Shown: positions 52,859 to 63,775, numbered from the stretch's first letter. The stretch: 64,000 nt of DNA from Pyrus communis (GCF_963583255.1 NC_084803.1:9104238-9168237), one strand, 5' to 3'. The notes: generated by a model from the letters alone, not told the origin. Program-made: numbers and translations.

Positions 52859-53184
52859 GTTCTACCTTACCCCTTTCCGACTAGTTGATCGCCGTTATTC
52901 CTCTCCCTTCCTCTCTATCTCTCCGTAGGTCGTAGCCGTCCAAACATTTGCTCTCTCCCTACCCATCCACGTGGCACTCTTTACATTTCAATTTGTCTAT
53001 TAATAAAATAACACTTGTTTTATTGTTTAAAAAAATAATAAACATGTCAAAAAAATTTTTAAATTTAAAAAAACAAAAAAACACATAACATTTTTATTAA
53101 ATCAAACTAAAAAGTGACAACATAAAGTACTCGGCAATAAATACCAAAGTATTATTAAATCAGCTCTTTTCACTAATAATTTCT

Positions 53185-53460
53185 CCTTTTTATCCTTTTT
53201 TTTGTCACATATTTTCTCCTTTTTATTTTGCGTAAATACAATTTCCAATTTTATTTCCATTTTCTTTCTACCGCAACAATTTCCATTTTCTTTCTATTTT
53301 TTATCTTTTTAATTCTTGACAATCCTTTTTATCCTTTTTTTGTCACATATTTTCTCCTTTTTATTTTGGGTAAATACAAGTTCCAATTTTGTTTCCATTT
53401 TCTTTCTGCCGCAACAATTTCCATTTTCTTTCTATTTTTTATCTTTTTAATTCTTGACAA
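53185..53460. repeat. 134-bp tandem duplication, block A only
   Basis: Two copies of a T-rich unit containing TGTCACATATTTTCTCC, TTATTTCCATTTTCTTTCT and TATCTTTTTAATTCTTGACA. Block B has one copy (about 61480-61585). Confidence 0.75.
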
Positions 53461-53583
53461 TAACGTTACTTATGTGTATAATTAGTCGTTACGAACTCCC
53501 CGATATTTGGCAATTGGGCAAGGATTTTGGGGTTTCATAAAATTTCTAACCAACAATTTTGGCATTTCTAGATTTTAGAAAGA

Positions 53584-53631
<48 letters not shown>

Positions 53632-53821
53632 ATATGAATACGCTTGATGTAGAAAATAAAAAAAGCGACCCAGAAATATTATTAAAATATATTTTTAAAT
53701 CAGAAAAACACTATTTAAGCCGCCAACGCCAACAAGTCCATTTCGCGCGGCGATCATACTAGTTACCAGAAATTAGCATCCTGCAGCTACAAAAGTGGAA
53801 CGGATCCTTCCTTCCTCCCTA

Positions 53822-54225
53822 AGTCTGGAAAATCAGCTCCGGTTAACCAGATATCGCCTGAGACTGAGAAAGAAAAATTGCTCTGGGAAGAAGCAGATAA
53901 GAGGAATAAAATGAGGAAAAAGAAGAGAGCTGAACATAAAACAGATACTGAAAACCAGGACACAGACAGAGTCAACGCCCTGTTAGCAGAAGGTCGAGTT
54001 TTCTGTGACATGCCAGCACTGGCAGACCGAGATAGCATTCTAATAAGGGATACTTGCCTCCAGAACTCCTTTATTTGCCAGCCACAGCACAGGAACATCC
54101 ATGGTCGGATCTTTGGAGGATTTTTGATGCGAAGAGCATTTGAAATTGCCTTCTCAACAACATATGCATTTGCTGGTGTAGCACCACACTTCCTGGAAGT
54201 TGATCATGTTGATTTTGTTAGACCT
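53822..54225 (+). pseudogene. Acyl-CoA thioesterase (ACOT9-like) gene fragment
   Basis: An exon-like stretch reads SGKSAPVNQISPETEKEKLL, WEEADKRNKMRKKKRAEHK, NALLAEGRVFCDMPALADRD, QPQHRNIHGRIFGGFLMRRA and FLEVDHVDFVRP, ending in a donor (GTAAGT). This is the middle of a plant hotdog-fold thioesterase of the ACOT9/BFIT type, reaching into the second hotdog domain (HGRIFGGF motif). Upstream in another frame (53791-53822) are a few more residues (TKVERILPS) that do not join in frame. The first hotdog domain and the C terminus are absent. It sits in the 0.8 kb between the two UGT blocks and is cut by block B about 200 bp after the donor. A stranded exon; unlikely to be functional. Confidence 0.8.
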
Positions 54226-54588
54226 GTAAGTAACTGAGCCTATTACCTGTCAAAATCTTATAATCCGACTTGAATGGTACTATGAGCTTTGTTTTAATTC
54301 TCTGTCTGTCTAGAGACATATCATGCTGAATAAGTATCATTTTAGGATAACACAGGATATAAATATACACATTAGTTTATGACTGAAAACTATCGCGCTT
54401 ATTGATTGTACTATGAGCAAACATGCATGGCTTTCCACCCCTTTCCTTTACACGGCTAATCACATACAATTTAAAGGCAACAATATGTTTGATAGCACAT
54501 TAACAGAAATAAAATATTAAAATCTTCGCTAAATCGAATATAAAACGTCTCGCTGACATGTGAGAAGAATATAAATAGATTGTAGGGT

Positions 54589-57144
54589 TTAGGCTGCTGT
54601 TGTCAATTTGGACACGAATTCTTGGATGTTTTTGTCCGAAGTGCCACCCTCACTCACAGCCTCTATTGCCAACTCCCTCCATTTCTTTGCATTCTTTTTC
54701 ATTTCAATCGCATCCTTCTCATCTTCCATCACTTTCCTAATGCAACGCTTAAACTCTTCTCTTCCTACCATCCCATTAACATTCTCACCGCGATCGTTTA
54801 TCTCATCATGATCATGATCATAAACCTTCACTCTAACACCAACCTTCCAAACATCCTCAATTAGCTTAGAATTAGTAGGCTGGTCGGTCCACTGCGGCAT
54901 TGCAATCATTGGCACTCCCAAGCTTAATGCCTCGATTGTCGAATTCCACCCGCCGTGTGTGAAAAAACATCCCACCGCCGCATGCGACAGCACCTCCAAC
55001 TGAGGGCTCCATTTTACTACTAACCCTTGACCGCTATTACTTGTCTCTTCGACAAACTTGGAGGGAAGCTTTGCCTCCTCCGAAGGCCTAACCACCCACA
55101 AGAAGTGGAAGCCGCTTTCCTTCAGCCCAAATGCAAGCTCCTCCATCTGATTGTCACTTAGATTGGCCATGCTACCAAACGCCACGTATACAACCGAGCC
55201 TGCTGGCTTGGTGTTGAGCCAGTCTGTGCAGGTCGAGTCGAACTTGAAAAGATGGACCCCGTAATCCTTGTCGTCTTTGATGCTGTTGTCCAAGTAAAAA
55301 GATGGAATTGTTGGCCCTATTGTCAACAAATTTGTACAATCTTTTGACATGGAATCCACCGTCTGTCCTTGCATAATTATTTCATACTACATTACTTGAC
55401 AAATCAATTATACATTGATCTACCACAAAAAAACAAAAAACCAAAAAACAAAAAAAAAAAAAAAAAAAAAAAAGAAAACCCACGGCAACAATGATGATTT
55501 TGAATAATGATATTTAGGCATACAAAAGGGTCACACTCCGACAAATTTATGTAACGCCATATCTGACATACGCCGACTTAAATCGAGACGTACTTACATC
55601 CCACATCGTCCAAGAAAGTGAATCATATAAACCTTATATGTATGTATATTCTCATCTCTACCTAGCACAAGGCCTTTTGGGAGCTCATTGGTTTCGGGTT
55701 CCGTAGGAACTCCGAAGTTAAGCTAGTTCGCGAGAGAGCAATTCCAGGATGGGTGACCCACTAGGAAGTTCTCGTGTGAGTTCCTAGAAATTAAAACCGT
55801 GAGGGCATGGTCGGGGTCCAAAGCGGACAATATCGTGCTATAGCGGAGTCGAGCCCGGAATGTGGTGAGGGCCCAGGCCAGGATGTGACAATTTGGTATC
55901 AGAGCCAATCCCTGGGCGGAAGTGTGCCGACGAGGACGTCGGACCCCTAAGGGGGGTGAATTGTTACATCTCACATCGTCCAGGGGAGTGGATCATGTAA
56001 GTCTTATATGTATATTCTCATCTCTACCTAGCACGAGACCTTTTGAGAGCTCACTGGCTTCGGGTTCCGTAGGAACTCCGAAGTTAAGCGAGTTCGTGAG
56101 AGAGCAATCCCAGGATATGTGACCTACTGGGAAGTTCTCATGTGAGTTCCTAGAAACAAAACCATGTGGGTGTGGTTGGGGTCCAAAACGGACAATATCG
56201 TGCTATGACGGAGTCGAGCCAGGGATGTGGTGGGAGCCCGGACCGAGATGTGACAATATCACTCTTGTGGGTAAATAGAATTACTAGTTAATCACCCATA
56301 ATTTGATATTTATATTTTATTTCCAGTTTCACGTTTATTAAAACTTAGAAATTCGTTTGATAACTGTTTTCAATTTAAAAATAAAAAAATAAAACTAGTT
56401 TTATATACGACTTTTCAATATTTTGGCTTATTCTGGTTTTCACTTAGCAACAATTACCAAACAAGTGAAAACTAAAAATTAAAAATATTATAGAGCTAGA
56501 CGTACCTCTTGCTCTAACTTGTAGAAAGTATTGACAAAAATGAAATCAGCTTTGTGAGTGTTAGAAAATTGGTTCAACACCATCTCAAAGTAAGCTGGAT
56601 ACGAGCCCGGGACAGAAATGAAGGACGGGAAGTCTCGAGGCTCAAGCACGTCATGTAACCCCGGAACAGAAGAAATCGTCAGTTTCCCATGATGCTGGAG
56701 ATAGTAAGTGTAATTAACCGTGCATGTTTGAGTAAAAAAGGCACAGGCAAGCATACCAAATTGTTTGGCTACTTCCAAGGCCCAAGGTAAAACGGGATCG
56801 TAAACAATGCAATCTATAGGTTGGGGTGAGTTTTGGTGCTTTTTAATGAGCTCGGCTAGGGTTTTGGATCCCACGGCTTCCATCCGGGATAGATAGTCGG
56901 CGACGCTCCCAGCTTGAGCAAAGCCGCCTTCGTCGTAGCCATCGGAGATGGTGTCGAAGTAGACGGAGCCCGATGATGTGCGCTGCAATGAGTTGGCGAG
57001 GAAGACGGTGTTGGCTAAAGTCACTTTGATGCCCTTGCCCTTAGAGGAAACGCCCTTGCAGAATTGGAGCAACGGGTTTATGTGACCTTGAGAAGGATAA
57101 GGAACTGCCAACACATGAGCTCTATAACCTTTATCACCTTCCAT
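54589..57144 (-). CDS. UDP-glycosyltransferase, family UGT74, copy B
   Basis: Exons 57144-56506 and 55362-54589 on the minus strand give 470 residues. Same domains as copy A: HVLAVPYPSQGHINPLLQF with the catalytic His21, and the PSPG box at 331-374. The second exon (sugar-donor domain) shows no difference from copy A. The first exon has six base changes, five altering the protein: T8R, R30G, I48L and two later changes (F to V in YDPxLPW, A to T in NYxYYL). It is intact and presumably active, perhaps with altered acceptor preference. A (CT)n leader and an intronic Cassandra are shared with copy A; a second Cassandra lies about 590 bp upstream of the start codon. Confidence 0.93.
55592..56255 (+). 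mobile_element. Cassandra TRIM in UGT copy B intron
   Basis: LTRs at 55592-55890 and 55962-56255, primer-binding site TGGTATCAGAGCC (55894-55906), polypurine AAGGGGGG before the 3' LTR. It is the paralogue of the element at 47927-48588 and occupies the same intron position, so insertion preceded the block duplication. Confidence 0.9.
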
Positions 57145-57146
57145 TT

Positions 57147-57149
<3 letters not shown>

Positions 57150-57197
<48 letters not shown>
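57150..57197 (+). repeat. (CT)n microsatellite in UGT copy B leader
   Basis: Longer than the tract in copy A (about 24 units versus 15), showing rapid length change since the duplication. Confidence 0.8.
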
Positions 57198-57199
<2 letters not shown>

Positions 57200-57729
57200 A
57201 AATTTGGACGACCAAAGCAATGTTTTTACAGTAAATGGTAGGCATATATATAATCTATAGAACACCAAATAGTCAATCTAGTGAATCAAGTATTGGAGGG
57301 TAGAGTTCCACGTTGAAGATGTACGAATTTAATTTATGTAGGAGATTAAAAATGCAAAATGATCGTTTATACTAAAAATAAATATTTTGTAATAAAATTC
57401 AACACCTTTATTTGTTTTTTGCGCTTGAACCTTATCCCATGCAATGGGATGACTGTTAGGTTTTATTAATTGAAACCCTTTCCCAACATCCTTGTCTATT
57501 TTTTGCATTTTATCCCAATCGCACGTAATTGGACGAGTTTAGGTTTTATTCATTGATATCCTTTCCCAACATCTTTATTCGTTTTTTTGCATTTTATCTA
57601 TGTAAATGGATCAATGACACCATTTATTTTTTTTTACAATTTTTTATACATGTTTTTGTGGAGCCAAATCCGTAATGTATTTCAACAAATTGAACTCTCA
57701 ATCGTTTAGGTATTTTCTCAAAGATCATG

Positions 57730-58369
57730 TGTCACATCCCAGCCCGGGGCAGATCACTTCCCGAGCTTGTTCCACCACCATAGCACGATATTGTCCGCTT
57801 TGGGCTTACCATTCCCTCACAGTTTTGTTTTTTGGGAACTCACGAGCAACTTCTCAGTGGGTCACCCATCATGAGATTGCTCTAGCCCCCTTCTCGCTTA
57901 ACTTCGGAGTTCCTACGGAACTCGAAGCCAGTGAGCTCCCAAAAGGTCTCGTGCTAGGTAGGGATGGGAATATACATATAAGGATCACTCCCCTGGACGA
58001 TGTGGGATGTCACAATCCACCCTCCTTAGGGGTCTGACGTCCTCGTCGGCACACACGCGGCCAGGGTTAGGCTCTGATACCAATTGTCACATCCCGGCCG
58101 GGGGCGGAACCACTTCCCGGGCCCGCTCTACCACCGTAGCACGATATTGTCCGCTTTGGACTTACCATTCCCTCACGGTTTTGTTTTTGGGAACTCACGA
58201 GCAACTTCCCAGTGGGTCACCTATCATGGGATTGCTCTAACCGCCTTCTCGCTTAACTTCGGAGTTTCGATGGAACCCGAAACTAGTGAGCTCCCAAAAG
58301 ACCTCGTGCAAGGTAGGGATGAGAATATACATATAAGGATCACTCCCCTGGGCGATGTGGGATGTCACA
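57730..58369 (-). mobile_element. Complete Cassandra TRIM, inserted after duplication
   Basis: LTRs 57730-58014 and 58085-58369, 285 bp each, enclose a 70-bp internal region with the reverse-strand primer-binding site (GGCTCTGATACCA, about 58070-58082). The 5-bp target duplication TCATG is present on both sides (57725-57729 and 58370-58374). The corresponding place in block A (50043-50047) has a single TCATG and no element. Polymerase III 5S-like promoter blocks lie on the minus strand of each LTR. Confidence 0.95.
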
Positions 58370-59106
58370 TCATGTCTACTAAAATTACCCAAATTTGAAA
58401 CTATGTTTTGGATTAAAGGTTTAGGGTTCTTTGTAAAGCCGTGTTTGTTCATTTTCTTTACTACAAATAAATGCCTTAACGATTTTAATAGACGATTCGG
58501 ATTACTGAAATGTATTATGAAAATCATACAAAATGTATATCAAAAGTTATGTAAAAAAAAATAAAAATTATGAGATGGATGACAATGACAATGCGGACAA
58601 GTCCGTAGGTGAATAAGATCGATGATAACGAGCCCAGTCTTAAGTAAAAGCTACCAACTTGATTGGGTGCTATTTAAGGCCATTGGTCCTACCGTTCAAC
58701 TTCAAGCGATCACCCTTCTTCATTAGCCATTTAGCCCTATTTAAATTGTTTCTTGACTACGTGAGTTAATTAATCATATTCAAGCTAGAGATATTCCATT
58801 TGCCAATTTGGGAGATCCATATATATATATAAACGAATCAAGATTCAATAAGTAGAAAATGCCAAGGACATGTGGTCCGTCCATAACGTGGACTTTTAAA
58901 AACGCCTCTTGAATATATAACTAAATCTCAAAGTTTCTAGCTTGTAACCCATTAAGTGGGAGTTTGTTACGATAAACTTGTTTATAGTCATTGTCCCGTT
59001 TTAATTTAATAATATAATATTACGTATAAATTTATTTCCGAGTGATATTATATTTTTCATTGAAACGATATGTAATGATAAAATACAGCACAAATACATA
59101 CGTCAT

Positions 59107-59445
59107 GCTGGTTTGGTATTGTTGTGCTTTGAAAAAAAAATTGTTTCTACTGTGCTGTGAAAATAATTAGCTGTGAAATAAAGCAGCAGAATGTTTGGTA
59201 AACTTTTTTGTAAAAGTGTTTTTGAAAAAAGAAAAAAAAACTATTATTATAGAGTTTGATAAACTTTTATGTAAAACAGATGTGAAAAAAAAACTGGTTT
59301 TTCAAAGCTAGGTTTTGCAGCTTTGTGTTTTTGGCTTTTTTTCACCCAAAACTGTGACAAAAAACTGAAGCTGAATGTTTACCAAACATAAAAAAGCTCC
59401 CAAATTTTTTTGATAGCCACTTTTTTCAGATGATCAAACTAGGGC
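59107..59445. repeat. MITE (GGTTTGGTA family), block B
   Basis: Paralogue of 50788-51120, starting GCTGGTTTGGTATTGTTGTG and ending CAAACTAGGGC. Confidence 0.75.
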
Positions 59446-60947
59446 TAAATTCAATTAACACTTTGTTTGGTTTCAACTTTCAATCGATAGACACAACTCA
59501 CTAAACTTAATATATGTTTGTGAAGAAATTGAGATTTCATCATAAAATCAATTGGCAATATAAGGTGTAACTCAACTTACTTATAAGTTTATGCAAAGGC
59601 TCACCTCCCATCAATATGTGTCTCATTCTCAACACACCCCTTCACATATGATAAATTTTTAAGCCTAACACGTGGACAACACAACGGGATGACGTGGAGC
59701 GCGTGTGCCCGTTAGGCTTCACACATGAGACAATATGTTTTGATACCATGAAGAAGTTGAAATTCCACTATAAAACTAACTAGTAATATAGGAAATAACT
59801 CAACTTATTTATAAGTCTATATAAGGTCAAATTCCATTAATGTGTCACGATTTAACATTATGTCTAAGTTGAACAAGAAAGTCAAGTTTTCATTTATTTC
59901 ATGATGGATCAGTCTTTTATCGTCAAGTCATGCATGAGCATGACCATACTTTTCAGGCTTTAAGTCCATTTGGCGAGATTCTATTTTTCAACTGATGACA
60001 CTACATAATAATCATCTAGTGGATGAACAGTGTATTATTATTATTTTTTTTTTTCGGTAGTGCTATTGCAACAATATATTAGTTTTAAGTGTTTTTCCTT
60101 TGATTTGAGAAGACAAATTTACATAATACGAGTGCACATTCACGATAGCTACCTACAGTCCTACTCTCTTAAGGTACTCATCTTGAGAACAAATGAGAAT
60201 CAAATGTATATTAGCCACAAGATTATATTAGTTTAGATTTAAAGACTTAAAATATTTGCTAAAAAAAACAAAAGAGAGAGAGAGAGATTTGTAATGGCTC
60301 ATGGAAGTTGGTTTTGCTTTATTAAATTGTCAAATATTTTAAGTATTTTTATCGAAAGTTCGAAACTAATTTATTCTTGTGGCTACCAATTAATACTACA
60401 GTTTAGTAATATTCATCTTCATTTGTAAGTGAAAGGTTTTAGGTTTGATTCTCACCAAAGGTGAATTTGAACTATATTATTGTTAGCACATTGTGATGCC
60501 AAATCTACCCCCACCCTTTAGTGTAGATGATATTTTTAGTTAAAAAAAATGCATTTGGTCCTTACATATCCTTAAAAAACAACGATTTTAAGAGAGCAAA
60601 ACTCTAGCGTCTCATCTCATGTTAATGATACAAGAATATATGGGTTCGTTTGAAAGTGTTATTAAAATGACTGAAAACATTTTTAGTGAAAATATTTTGG
60701 AATCAATTCTAATAAAAATACAAGTGAATCTTGGAAAAGCACTTGAGGTGCTTTTGAAACCAAAAAATATTTTCTTTAAAAACGTTTTCAATCATTTTAA
60801 AACCACTTTCACACGAGTCATATGTTATCTTCTCTATCACATGTTCACTTGCCGTGACGGTGTAGTCTGCCATACCCATCCCTCAATTGAGGTGGACCCA
60901 CCCCCATCTTTTTCCATTCCCATGCGGCATTCTACCTTGAATCCAGA

Positions 60948-61146
60948 TCCTTGCCAAATCCTTTTTGTGAGAATTTCAGGAATCTGTGAATCAGATCCCT
61001 TTATCGTATATCGTGTGATCATAAATCATTTCTAATATTTTTATTTAAAATTATACATAAATAATACCTGATAAAAATTGATCACACGATGTACGATAAA
61101 TATACACGAGTCATGAATTTCTAGGATTCTCTCCGGGGAGAATCCT
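60948..61146. repeat. GGATCC-type hairpin MITE, block B
   Basis: Paralogue of 52660-52858; arms TTTATCGTATATCGTGTGATC and GATCACACGATGTACGATAAA are close reverse complements. Confidence 0.65.
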
Positions 61147-61710
61147 GTTAGTTCTACCTTACCCCTTTCCGACTAGTTGATCGCCGTTATTCCTCTCCCT
61201 TCCTCTCGATCTCTCCGTAGGTCGTAGCCGTCCAAACATTTGCTCTCTCCCTACCCATCCACGTGGCACTCTTTACATTTCAATTTGTCTATTAATAAAA
61301 TAACACTTGTTTTATTGTCTAAAAAATAATAAACATATCATAATTTTTTTAAAATTTAAAAAAACAAAAAACACGTAAGATTTTTTATTAAATCAAACTA
61401 AAAAGTGACAGCATAAAGTACTCGGCAATAAATACCAAAGTATTATCAAATTAGTCCTTTTCACTAAAAATTTCTCCTTTTTATCCTTTTTTCTGTCACA
61501 TATTTTCTCCATTTTATTTTGGGTAAATACAATTTCCAATTTTGTTTCCATTTTCTTTCTATTTTTTATCTTTTTAATACTTGACAATAACGTTACTTAT
61601 GTGTATAATTAGTGGTTACGAACTCCCCGATATTTGGCAATTGGGCAAGGATTGTGGGGTTTCATAAAATTTCTAACCAACAATTTTGGCATTTTTAGAT
61701 TTTAGAAAGA

Positions 61711-61742
<32 letters not shown>

Positions 61743-61745
<3 letters not shown>

Positions 61746-62420
61746 GCACATGCATAACCAACTTTGTTAAAAATGTAGCATCTCACTAGATAATACTTAC
61801 CGCGAGATATTTAAAATCAAATTACAAAACATCATATAATTTAACTTCACATACAACGTGATATTATATAAGTACTTAGAAATATCGTCGTAACGACTTC
61901 TGATTGCCTCCCTAAATTCTTATCCTTACGACGGCAATAATTGGTGTTGACGTTACTGTCCACTTGTGCTAAGCTTCAGTCCTATCGATTACTATGAAGT
62001 TGACTCCTAGTGAGCTGGTCGCTGATGCGAATCTCATTACCAAAATTAGCACCCTTCACGAAGGAAAAATATCCAACCAAACCATCTCTCTTCATACAAA
62101 GATAAATTGGTTTCTATTTTTCGTAAGATTTATAAATGTTTAAAATATATTATAACTTTTTTTAAATTCTCTTCAATTCATTAATTTTAAGAAATTTTTA
62201 AAATTAATTTCTAATTAAATATACTTAAAATGTTATAAATTTGTTTAAAATTCTAAGTAAATACAATCGAATTTCTAAAAATTTTAATAAATTATTTTAC
62301 AATTCTGATTAAATACACTTAAATTTCAAAGAATCATTTAAAATCTCAATAGATTTATTAAATTAAAAAATAAATATTAAAAAAAAAAGGGAAAAAGTGA
62401 GCAATAAATAACAAACGAGT
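61743..62420. other. AT-rich DNA right of block B
   Basis: No gene recognised. The stretch 62110-62350 resembles the AT-rich insertion in intron 1 of reductase copy 2 (8707-9022). Confidence 0.35.
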
Positions 62421-62621
62421 ATGGGTTTATGCAGCAACCTCCCCCGTATTTTAGGGGAAGAAAGACACACGTCCGTCGCTGTCACCGACTCCTTTCTTCT
62501 TCCTCTGCAATCCCGTGTGCTCCATCTCTTTGCGCTTTCCAACACTTTACGCATTCATCGAATTCGAGCCCTCTCATTTCTCACATCCTCCAGTCATCCA
62601 ATTGCTCTTTTTCCTTTCAGG
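62421..62621 (+). other. Possible first exon of a gene running right
   Basis: A less AT-rich stretch, C-rich on the plus strand, is followed by a donor-like CAG/GTGATT at 62621-62622 and a T-rich intron-like sequence. It could be a 5' UTR or an N-terminal coding exon (the frame from 62421 has 67 codons), but the amino acids are not recognisable and no second exon can be confirmed before the window ends. Treat as tentative. Confidence 0.3.
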
Positions 62622-62629
62622 TGATTTCT

Positions 62630-63172
62630 TAATTTCCCAGTTTTCTCTAGGTTTTTATTGATTTTGTCTTTTTTTTTTTTTTTTTTTTGGGGTAGATTTT
62701 GGAGATAATTTTATTATGACTCTTACAGTTTCGTTTAATTCAGTAAATTTTTTGATTATTTGGTTGGTTTCAGCATCGTTTGGGATTTGAGTGTATATCT
62801 AGCATGAGTGACAGGACTGTGGGGAAGATCGGCACAAATCTAGAAATTTTCTGAGAAGATTTGCTTTTTTTATCTAAGGTATGATTCAGATTTTCTTGAA
62901 TTTTCTCGATAGCCAAACAGGGCATTAGGACTAATACAATCCAGTTTATTAGCTGGCAAACTTTGTTCATTCAATCCATTTTTCCTGTGAATTTTAAATT
63001 TTTATAGTACTAAGCATATGAACTAGCTCTATTATTTACAGTATAAGAATAAAAATTGTCCTTACTTTTAGCCTATCAATTAGCTTTTTTTTCTTTTTTT
63101 TTTTAATATATAAAAAATGTGAATGTTGTAAACTGTGTTGAAAGAAGATTGGATTAAATTTAGGACTGATTT
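62630..63172. other. Intron-like or intergenic DNA
   Basis: T-rich runs at about 62670-62688 and 63085-63103. A possible small exon near 62775-62850 cannot be confirmed. Nothing else recognised. Confidence 0.3.
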
Positions 63173-63511
63173 GGTACTAAGGTGATTCTGAAAAAAACTG
63201 GTATTAAAAAAAGTTAGGAGCTGTTTTTATGTTTGGTAAACATTCAGCTTCAGCTTTTTTTCACAGTTTTTGGTGAAAAAAAGTAAAAAATAAGAAGCTG
63301 CAAAACCCAACTTTGAAAAATTAGTTTTTTTTTCCACATCTGTTTTACATAAAAGTTTAATAAACACTATAATACTGTTTTTTTTTTTTTTTCAAAAACA
63401 CTTTTACAAAAAAATTTACCAAACACTCTGCTACTTTATTTCATAGCTGCTTATTCTCACATCACAGCAAAAGTAGCTTTTTTTCAAAGCACAGCAATAC
63501 TAAACCAGCTC
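63173..63511. repeat. MITE (GGTTTGGTA family) with TTA target duplication
   Basis: Begins GGACTGATTTGGTACTAAGG and ends AGCAATACTAAACCAGCTC. TTA flanks both ends (63170-63172 and 63512-63514). A 3-bp TTA duplication with inverted ends of this kind is typical of PIF/Harbinger (Tourist-like) MITEs. This copy therefore gives the clearest boundaries for the family. Confidence 0.75.
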
Positions 63512-63526
63512 TTAGTTGGTGGAGAG

Positions 63527-63775
63527 AGAATTATTGCCGGATCCTCTTTGTGTGGATTCTTGCCGGATCCTCTTTGTGTGGATCCTTGCCGGATCCTCTT
63601 TATGAGGATTCCAGGAATCAATCCTACAATCACATCTATTTATCGTACATTATGCGGTCAATTTTTGTTAGATACTGTTTATATTCAATTTTTAATAAAA
63701 CAGTTTACAATAATTTTTGACTGCACGATATACGATGAACGAATGTAATTGGAGAATCTTTAGAATCCTCCTGGT
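63527..63775. repeat. GGATCC-type hairpin MITE with iterated ends
   Basis: Opens with three near-repeats of TGCCGGATCCTCTTTGTGTG (about 63535-63600). The core CATCTATTTATCGTACATTATG pairs with a right arm containing GACTGCACGATATACGATGA. Related to the elements at 21345, 27339, 52660 and 60948. Confidence 0.6.

Larger units (their letters stand above)
46765..53632. repeat. Tandem duplicated block A (about 6.9 kb)
   Basis: Aligns along its length with 54422-61742. Each block contains, left to right, the UGT74 3' exon, an intronic Cassandra, the UGT 5' exon, about 4 kb of upstream DNA with the same MITEs, and a terminal (TA)n tract (here 53587-53628). Block A differs by a tandem duplication of about 134 bp (53185-53460) and lacks the Cassandra at 57730. 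The duplication is young: most non-coding positions still match. Confidence 0.93.
49520..53632. other. Upstream DNA of UGT copy A
   Basis: No gene recognised. It holds the unoccupied Cassandra target (TCATG at 50043-50047), a (TA)n run at about 50500-50520, a GGTTTGGTA-type MITE (50788-51120), an A-rich run at 51958-51980, a GGATCC-type hairpin MITE (52660-52858) and the 134-bp tandem repeat (53185-53460). Confidence 0.5.
54422..61742. repeat. Tandem duplicated block B (about 7.3 kb)
   Basis: Second copy of 46765-53632; begins CATGCATGGCTTTCCACCCC and ends in a (TA)n tract (61711-61742). It is longer mainly because of the Cassandra at 57730-58369. Confidence 0.93.
58375..61742. other. Upstream DNA of UGT copy B
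   Basis: Block-B counterpart of 50048-53632. It contains a GGTTTGGTA-type MITE (59107-59445) and a GGATCC-type hairpin MITE (60948-61146). No gene recognised. Confidence 0.5.
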
